Origin: Nonomuraea muscovyensis
GTDB lineage: Bacteria > Actinomycetota > Actinomycetes > Streptosporangiales > Streptosporangiaceae
NCBI RefSeq assembly: GCF_014207745.1
Contig: NZ_JACHJB010000005.1
Location: 124,001-188,000, forward strand
Reading direction: 5' to 3'
Length of the DNA stretch: 64,000 nucleotides
Shown one piece after another: positions 58,631 to 64,000 of this stretch. Position 1 is the first letter of the stretch; each line of letters opens with the position of its first letter. Position numbers and translations under genes: made by a program. The notes under the pieces were generated by a model. It was given only the letters and a program-made list of their open reading frames with translations, had not been told where the DNA came from and made no database searches.

Positions 58631-60139
58631 CTACGGGACGCTGGGAGCGAAGCGGACAATACTCCAAGAAACGGGTGGAAGCGTCAGGGTGACCCGGCGT
58701 TCCGCCTGGCTGAGCCCGGTTCCGGCCCGGGGGACGACGCGGTCGGGGGCGTCGGCGGTGTTGGCGGCCGACAGGTCGTCGTCGGCCAGTTCCAGGTGCT
58801 CCACCGGGCGCAGCCCGGCGGGCAGGGCGATCTCCAGCGCGCACGGGCCGTGCCGGTCGCGGTTGACGACGAACAGCGAGATCTCCCCGGTCGCCGCGTC
58901 GTGGGTGGCCGTCGCCCAGAGCGCGGGCGCCTCGCCGTACTTGGCGGTCGGGATCGTCGCGCAGTCGGGCTCGACCCGCAGCACCTCTCCGCGGGCGTGC
59001 CGGGCGGTCAGCGCGAACGGGTGGAAGATGCTCTGCCGCCACGCGGGCCCGCCCGGCTCGGTCCGGATGGGCGCGATCACGTTGGCGAGCTGGGCCAGGC
59101 AGGCGACGCCGACCCGGTCGGCGTTGCGCAGCAGCGTGATGAGCAGGCTGCCGACCACCACGGCATCGGTGACGTCGTAGGTGTCCTCGATCAGCCGGGG
59201 GTGCTCGCTCCACTCCAGGGAGGACTCGCCGTGGAACCGGCTCTGGTACCAGACGTTCCACTCGTCGAAGGAGAGCTTGAGCCGCCTGCCGCTGCGCAGC
59301 TTCGCGCCCACGTGGTCGGCGGTGGCGGCGATCGAGCGGATCATGTGGTCCATGTCGGCGCCGCTGGCCAGGAACGAGTCGACGTCGCCGTCGGAGGGGT
59401 CGTAGTAGGCGTGCAGCGAGATGTAGTCGACCAGGTCGTAGGCGGCCTCCAGCACCTCGGCCTCCCAGGCGGCGAACGTCGGCATGCCGCTGTTGGAGCT
59501 GCCGCAGGCCACCAGGGACAGGTTCGGGTCGAAGCGCTTGAGCGCCCGCGCCGTCTCGGCGGCGAGCCGGCCGTACTCGGCCGCGGTCTTGTGCCCCATC
59601 TGCCAGGGGCCGTCGAGCTCGTTGCCCAGGCACCAGAGCCGGACGTCGTGCGGCTTGTCCACGCCGTGCGCCCGCCGCAGGTCGGACATGCGGGTGCCGC
59701 CCGGGTGGTTGGTGTACTCCACGAGGTCCAGCGCCTCTGCCACGCCGCGCGTGCCCAGGTTGAGCGCCATCATCGGCTCCACGCCGGCCTTCGCGGCCCA
59801 GGCCATGAACTCGTTCAGGCCGAACCGGTTGTCCTCCAGACTGCGCCAGGCGAGGTCCAGCCGCGCGGGCCGGTCCCCGACCGGGCCGACGCCGTCCTCC
59901 CAGCGGTAGTTGGAGACGAAGTTCCCCCCGGGATAGCGGACGACCGTCACCCCCAGCTCGCGGACCAGCCGCAGCACGTCGGTGCGCAGCCCGTCGGCGT
60001 CGGCCAGGGGGTGACCCGGTTCGTGGATGCCGGTGTACACGCACCGGCCCATGTGCTCGACGAACGACCCGAAGAGCCGGGGTTCGACGGGCCCGATACG
60101 GAAGGAGGGATCCAGGGTGAGACGAGCGGTGGTCGCCAA
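58631..60139 (-). CDS. Alpha-L-arabinofuranosidase, GH51 family
   Basis: The 502-residue protein has the catalytic acid/base Glu in WCLGNELDGPWQMGHKTA and nucleophile Glu in SFDEWNVWY, with N-terminal FGSFVEHMGRCVYTGIHEPG and VVRYPGGNFVSNYRWEDGVG. No signal peptide, so it is cytoplasmic and acts on imported arabino-oligosaccharides. TTG start at 60139, preceded by GTGAGG at 8 bp; an upstream ATG would place the start across the operator. It is the first gene of the operon. Confidence 0.92.
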   Translation of the reverse strand: MATTARLTLDPSFRIGPVEPRLFGSFVEHMGRCVYTGIHEPGHPLADADGLRTDVLRLVRELGVTVVRYPGGNFVSNYRWEDGVGPVGDRPARLDLAWRSLEDNRFGLNEFMAWAAKAGVEPMMALNLGTRGVAEALDLVEYTNHPGGTRMSDLRRAHGVDKPHDVRLWCLGNELDGPWQMGHKTAAEYGRLAAETARALKRFDPNLSLVACGSSNSGMPTFAAWEAEVLEAAYDLVDYISLHAYYDPSDGDVDSFLASGADMDHMIRSIAATADHVGAKLRSGRRLKLSFDEWNVWYQSRFHGESSLEWSEHPRLIEDTYDVTDAVVVGSLLITLLRNADRVGVACLAQLANVIAPIRTEPGGPAWRQSIFHPFALTARHARGEVLRVEPDCATIPTAKYGEAPALWATATHDAATGEISLFVVNRDRHGPCALEIALPAGLRPVEHLELADDDLSAANTADAPDRVVPRAGTGLSQAERRVTLTLPPVSWSIVRFAPSVP

Positions 60140-60184
60140 GACAACAACCTCACTGTTAACGCGACGTTTCGTGGAGGTATTGAT

Positions 60185-60205
60185 ACAACGTTGCTTCAAC
60201 GTTGT
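60185..60205. promoter_or_regulatory. LacI-type operator upstream of the arabinofuranosidase
   Basis: ACAACGTTG and CAACGTTGT are exact inverted arms around CTT; each arm contains the CAACGTTG palindrome. The lacI gene diverges 99 bp away and is the obvious candidate binder. Confidence 0.75.
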
Positions 60206-60303
60206 AAATGGGTGTCCCGGCGGCCGATACCGGGGCGTTACGATCGACGGCGTCGAACCGTGTGCGGCAGGCGAGCCGTGCGACCTTTGGGAGGTGAGTG
60301 CGG

Positions 60304-61329
60304 ATGGGAGCGAGCCTGCGCGACGTCGCGCGCCTGGCCGGCGTGTCGGTGAAGACGGTCTCCAACGTGGTCAACGGATACGCCCACGTGTCGCCCGCCA
60401 CCCGGGCGAAGGTGGAGCACGCGCTCTCCCAGCTCGACTACCGCCCCAACCTGTCGGCGCGCAACCTGCGGCAGGGCCGCACCGGCGTGATCGCGCTGGC
60501 CCTGCCCGAGCTCGACGCCCCCTACTTCGCCGAGCTGTCGCGGTTCATCATCGACGCCGCCGCCGAGGTGGGCTGGCTGGTGATCATCGAGCAGACCGGG
60601 GGCAGCCTGGACCGCGAGCGGCAGGTCCTCGACGGGGTGCGCAGGCATCGCGTCGACGGGCTCATCCTCAGCCCCATCGCGATCGGCGCCGACGAGCTGG
60701 CCGCCCGTACGGACGACACGGCCCTCGTCCTGCTGGGCGAGCGCATCCACGGCGGCCCGGCCGACCACGTCGCGGTCGACAACGTCCGCGCCGCCCGTGA
60801 CGTCACCGACCACCTCATCGGCCTCGGCCGCGGCCGGATCGCCGCCCTCGGCGCCCAGGACAACTCCATCAGCGGCACGGCCCCGCCCCGCCTGGCCGGA
60901 TACCGCGAGTCCCTGGCCGCGCACGCGCTGCCCGAGACGGTGGCCAAGGTCGAGCGTTACCGCCGGGCGGAGGGCGCCGCCGCGATGGCGGCCCTGCTGG
61001 AGGCCCGGCCCGACGCGGTGTTCTGCTTCAACGACCTGCTGGCGCTGGGGGCGATGCGGACGATCCTCGCCGCGGGGCTGCGGATACCGCAGGACATCGC
61101 GGTGGCCGGGTTCGACGACATCGAGGACGGCCGCTTCTCCACGCCCACCCTGACCACGGTCGCCCCCGACAAGGCGCAGCTGGCCGGGATCGCGGTGGAC
61201 CTGCTCAAGCAGCGGATCGAGGGCCGCACCGACCGGCCCCCGCGGGAGGTGCATGCCGCGTACCGGCTCATGACCAGGGAGAGCACGCGAGGAGTGCGAC
61301 CGCGCGACGCGGCGGGCGACCGGGCCTGA
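60304..61329 (+). CDS. LacI family regulator of the arabinofuranosidase operon
   Basis: The 341-residue protein has HTH SLRDVARLAGVSVKTVSNVV and hinge LDYRPNLSARNLRQG, followed by a sugar-binding core (FCFNDLLALGAMR, VAGFDDIEDGRFSTP). ATG 60304 has GGGAGG 9 bp upstream; GTG 60298 is too close to it. Arabinose or an arabino-oligosaccharide is the probable inducer. Confidence 0.92.
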   Translation: MGASLRDVARLAGVSVKTVSNVVNGYAHVSPATRAKVEHALSQLDYRPNLSARNLRQGRTGVIALALPELDAPYFAELSRFIIDAAAEVGWLVIIEQTGGSLDRERQVLDGVRRHRVDGLILSPIAIGADELAARTDDTALVLLGERIHGGPADHVAVDNVRAARDVTDHLIGLGRGRIAALGAQDNSISGTAPPRLAGYRESLAAHALPETVAKVERYRRAEGAAAMAALLEARPDAVFCFNDLLALGAMRTILAAGLRIPQDIAVAGFDDIEDGRFSTPTLTTVAPDKAQLAGIAVDLLKQRIEGRTDRPPREVHAAYRLMTRESTRGVRPRDAAGDRA

Positions 61330-61358
61330 GCCCGGCGGCGAGCGCGTGCGGGGCGGTG

Positions 61359-62123
61359 TCAGCGGGCGGCGGCGAGCGCCTGCGGGGCGACGGCGTCGAT
61401 GAGCGTCTGGACGGTCGCGTTGCCGGCGGGCCTGCCGTCGCGGACCCTGCGGGTGGGGATGTCGGCGCCGCTCGCGGTGATCGAGACGACGACGTTGCCC
61501 TTGCGCAGGACCGCCCGGCCCTCGCCCCGCCTGGCGGCGGCCACCTGGTAGACGTAGTACACGTAGTAGCCCTCGTCGAAGTGCTCGCCCGACCTGGCGG
61601 TGCCGACCTGCCGGATCACGCCCTTCACCGACGGGGCGCCGCCGAAGACGCTGGGCTGACGGTAGTCGTTCCGCCGCCGGGTCGCGAAGGTCATTCTGGC
61701 CTCCTCCTCGGTGAAGGCCAGGCCCGCCAGGCCCGTGGTGTAGGAGATCTTCAGGTCCCGGAGGACGAACGGCGGAGCCGTGCCCGGCTCGTTGGTCCAC
61801 GCGCACGCGACGTCACGCCGGTTCCTCGTCGCCTTCGGCATCCTGATCCTCAGCCGGGTCCGGGCGCTCAGCACCCGGCAGGGGTCGGCCGGGGCCTTCA
61901 GGGCGGCGGCCCCGGCGGTCGCGGTGGACGTCGGGGTGGACGTCGCAGTGGACGTCGCGGCGACGTGCTCGCCGGGCGGCGTCGATGACGGTGCGGCCGA
62001 CGACCGTACGCGGGCCGGGGTGGCCGAGGGGGAGGGTTGGGCCTGGGGAAGCACCACGCCGCAGCCGGCGGCCAGCACCGCCAGGACCGTCACGCCGAGC
62101 CCCGATCTCGTCCACTTCGCCAT
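61359..62123 (-). CDS. Putative lipoprotein, function unknown
   Basis: The 254-residue protein has a lipobox LAVLAAGCGV (Cys about 21), a Ser/Thr/Pro/Ala-rich low-complexity linker (about 30-75) and a soluble domain with conserved-looking CRVLSARTRLR and VACAWTNEPG cysteines. This is the pattern of DUF3558-like actinobacterial lipoproteins. It lies between two regulator genes with no clear operon partner. Confidence 0.75.
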   Translation of the reverse strand: MAKWTRSGLGVTVLAVLAAGCGVVLPQAQPSPSATPARVRSSAAPSSTPPGEHVAATSTATSTPTSTATAGAAALKAPADPCRVLSARTRLRIRMPKATRNRRDVACAWTNEPGTAPPFVLRDLKISYTTGLAGLAFTEEEARMTFATRRRNDYRQPSVFGGAPSVKGVIRQVGTARSGEHFDEGYYVYYVYQVAAARRGEGRAVLRKGNVVVSITASGADIPTRRVRDGRPAGNATVQTLIDAVAPQALAAAR

Positions 62124-62296
62124 CCGTCCCCCCAAGCCGGATCCGTGTGCCGGCCGCACGGCGACGGCCGCGCGCCGGTACGGCGGCTAGCCAGCGTGCC
62201 AGGCGCGCCGGGGCCGGTCGAGATCGATCACTGCCGAAGACCGCCGGATTCCGGCCACCGGCGCCGGGCCATGCCGGCAGGGCTACTCCAGCAGGG

Positions 62297-63049
62297 CTAC
62301 TCCAGCAGGGCGCGCAGCGCCGCGCGCTCGCCGGCCGGCACGTATCCCGCGTAGTAGTCGTACATGGTGCGCCGCGACAACCGGGCCGCGAGCGGGCCGT
62401 CGCCGGTGCGGACCGCGGCCAGCACCTCCTCGTGGTGGCGGATGCTCTGCCGCATCAGCGCCACCCGGTCGTCCGCCTCGGCGATCCTGCCGGAGATCAG
62501 GTCGAGCACGATCGAGCGGACCACCTCGGTGGAGATCTGGATGAGCTTGTTGCGGCTGGCCCGCGCCACCGCGTCGTGGAAGGCCACGTCGGCCGCGCTG
62601 AACTCGTCGTAGCCGGTCTCGACCGCCTCGCGCATCCGGTCGATCGCCGCGTCCATCTCCGCGAGCTGCTCGTCGGTGCGCAGCCGCGCCGCCAGCAGGT
62701 TGGCCGAGGAGTCGAGCACCATGCGGAACTGGACCAGTTCCGCCAGCGACAGCCCCTGCACCCGGGCCAGCGTCGTCATCGACTTGTGCAGCGCGGCCGG
62801 GGTGAACGGGAGCACCTCGGCGCCGTTCGGATCGCCCGGCCGGGACCGGACCAGGCCGCGCGCCTGGAGCACCCGCAGCGCCTCGCGCACCGTGGACCGG
62901 CTCACCGAGAACTGCCCCATGAGGTCGCGCTCGCTGGGCAGCCGCCGGCCGGGGCCGAGCGCGCCGCTCTCGATGGCCTCCTCGATCTGCTCCACGATCC
63001 GTTCGTAGGCGCGTACGGTGCGCACCGGCTCGAAGCGTGGACCACCCAT
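62297..63049 (-). CDS. FadR-type GntR family regulator
   Basis: The 250-residue protein has a winged helix (about 10-75; LPSERDLMGQFSVSRSTVRE) and an FCD domain (about 95-230; VAFHDAVARASRN, IRHHEEVLAAV). A cognate-looking operator lies in the 87-bp gap to the divergent binding-protein gene, so it probably controls that transporter. Confidence 0.9.
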   Translation of the reverse strand: MGGPRFEPVRTVRAYERIVEQIEEAIESGALGPGRRLPSERDLMGQFSVSRSTVREALRVLQARGLVRSRPGDPNGAEVLPFTPAALHKSMTTLARVQGLSLAELVQFRMVLDSSANLLAARLRTDEQLAEMDAAIDRMREAVETGYDEFSAADVAFHDAVARASRNKLIQISTEVVRSIVLDLISGRIAEADDRVALMRQSIRHHEEVLAAVRTGDGPLAARLSRRTMYDYYAGYVPAGERAALRALLE

Positions 63050-63099
63050 GTAAGCCCCCTTGACCTGAGCCGTCGCGGACTGGCAATGTGCGTAGCCTA

Positions 63100-63112
63100 C
63101 TGGTCAGACCAG
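63100..63112. promoter_or_regulatory. FadR-type operator between gntR and the peptide-binding-protein gene
   Basis: CTGGTCAGACCAG is a perfect palindrome around a central A and contains TGGTCAGACCA, an exact match to TNGTNNNACNA. It ends 24 bp before the ATG at 63137. Confidence 0.75.
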
Positions 63113-63136
63113 TGCACTAGCCAGGAGGCTTGGGAC

Positions 63137-64000
63137 ATGAGGCGTATCGGTATCTGGATCGCCCTGGGCGGTCTCCTGATAGGAACCGCCGCCTGCGGTG
63201 GCGGCTCCGGCGGCGGAGGCGGGACGGCGAAGGCCGAGTCGCTGGCGGTCGGGTTCGTGGCCGAGCCGGCCAACCTCGACTTCACCTCGACCGAGGGCGC
63301 CGCCATCCCGCAGGCGCTGCTGGTCAACGTCTACGAGGGGCTGGTCAAGCTCGGACAGGACGGCACGGTCCAGCCGCTGCTGGCCGAGAAGTGGGAGGTC
63401 TCCCCGGACCGCAAGACCTACACCTTCACCCTTCGCCCGAACGTCACCTTCACCAGCGGCGCGCCCTTCACCGCCGACGACGTCGTCTTCTCCCTCGGCC
63501 GGGTCACGTCGGACTGGAAGCTGAAGATCAAGTCGCAGTTCGACGTCGTCGACAAGGTCGAGAAGAAGGACGACACGACGGCCGTCGTCACGCTGAAGCG
63601 GCCCAGCAACGGCTTCCTCTACGCGCTGGCCACCCGCCTCGGCGCGATGTTCAGCCGCACCGGGGTCGCCGACCTGGCCAACAAGCCCGTCGGCACCGGC
63701 CCCTACCAGCTCGCCGCGTGGAAGCGCGGCGACTCCATCCGGCTCGACGCCAACCCGAAGTACTGGGGCACCAAGCCCGCCCTCCCGGCCGTCACGCTGA
63801 AGTACTTCAAGGACGCCACGGCCATGAACAACGCGCTGCTGACCGGCGGCATCGACGTCATCTCCAACGTCCAGGCGCCCGAGTCGCTGCAGCAGTTCGC
63901 CGACCCCAACCGCTTCCAGACGGTCGAGGGCACCACCAACGGCGAGGTGGTGCTGTCCATGAACAACGGCCGCGCCCCGTTCGACGACAAGAAGGTGCGC
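63137..64000 (+). CDS. ABC transporter substrate-binding lipoprotein, peptide/nickel type (3' end outside window)
   Basis: The first 288 residues are visible. A lipoprotein signal (lipobox GTAACGGG, Cys about 20) is followed by the SBP_bac_5 domain: AVGFVAEPANLDFTSTEGAA, VYEGLVKLGQDGTVQPLLAE, YTFTLRPNVTFTSGAPFTAD and KPVGTGPYQLAAWKRGDSIR. Such proteins bind oligopeptides, nickel or some oligosaccharides. ATG 63137 follows AGGAGG. Control by the adjacent GntR regulator is likely. Confidence 0.93.
   Translation, partial: MRRIGIWIALGGLLIGTAACGGGSGGGGGTAKAESLAVGFVAEPANLDFTSTEGAAIPQALLVNVYEGLVKLGQDGTVQPLLAEKWEVSPDRKTYTFTLRPNVTFTSGAPFTADDVVFSLGRVTSDWKLKIKSQFDVVDKVEKKDDTTAVVTLKRPSNGFLYALATRLGAMFSRTGVADLANKPVGTGPYQLAAWKRGDSIRLDANPKYWGTKPALPAVTLKYFKDATAMNNALLTGGIDVISNVQAPESLQQFADPNRFQTVEGTTNGEVVLSMNNGRAPFDDKKVR

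Overview
The window is high-GC DNA from an actinomycete. The evidence is strong third-position GC with long antisense shadow frames, frequent GTG starts and GTGA/ATGA overlaps, a mycothiol S-conjugate amidase (mycothiol is confined to Actinomycetota), a SARP/AfsR-type regulator and a SigE-family ECF sigma factor. A Streptosporangiales or Streptomyces-like relative is likely, but the genus cannot be fixed from the sequence alone. I found no rRNA, tRNA, CRISPR array, intact insertion sequence or prophage.

Layout. 1-5.9 kb: the end of a MalK-type ATPase gene, a TMEM175-like channel, and a small sugar-acid block (IclR regulator, TSUP exporter, enolase-superfamily dehydratase, GntR regulator), followed by a divergent protein with duplicated ABM-like domains. 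5.9-32.2 kb: an oxalate/glyoxylate catabolic island. 32.2-37 kb: acetate kinase, a TetR regulator with a small membrane protein, a glucose-dehydrogenase-like enzyme, a DUF6328 membrane protein and two gene remnants. 37-42 kb: a fructose/ribose-type ABC transporter with a PfkB kinase and a LacI regulator. 42-54 kb: mca, a Nudix fusion, a secreted BNR-repeat protein, an LLM oxidoreductase, a SigE-type sigma factor with its membrane partner, a class III cyclase and a SARP/NB-ARC/TPR regulator. 54-61.3 kb: a GlxA-type AraC regulator and an arabinofuranosidase/ABC/LacI block. 61.3-64 kb: a lipoprotein, a FadR-type regulator and the start of an oligopeptide-type binding protein.

The oxalate island is the notable system. 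It encodes formyl-CoA:oxalate CoA-transferase (Frc), a TPP-dependent decarboxylase/lyase in the place of oxalyl-CoA decarboxylase, and an NAD-linked formate dehydrogenase with its maturation genes (FdhD, MoeA). It also has a PanE-family reductase, which may reduce oxalyl-CoA to glyoxylate as PanE2 does in Methylobacterium. A complete glyoxylate-to-glycerate route follows (Gcl, Hyi, tartronate semialdehyde reductase), with two NDP-forming CoA ligase systems, an MFS carrier, a GntR regulator, and an Nramp-like/TerC membrane trio. Both the energy branch (oxalate to formate to CO2) and the assimilation branch (oxalyl-CoA to glyoxylate to glycerate) therefore appear together. Copies of an ATACNGTAT-type palindrome precede six transcription units of the island, which argues for one regulon, probably run by the local GntR protein.

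Four features of the island are unusual. The formate dehydrogenase catalytic chain is split into two genes in permuted order. The Gcl-like enzyme has Glu where characterised Gcl has Val. The decarboxylase lacks hallmark residues of classical Oxc. The Nramp-like protein lacks the metal-binding motifs. Fifteen-bp-period minisatellites recur at several places in the window.
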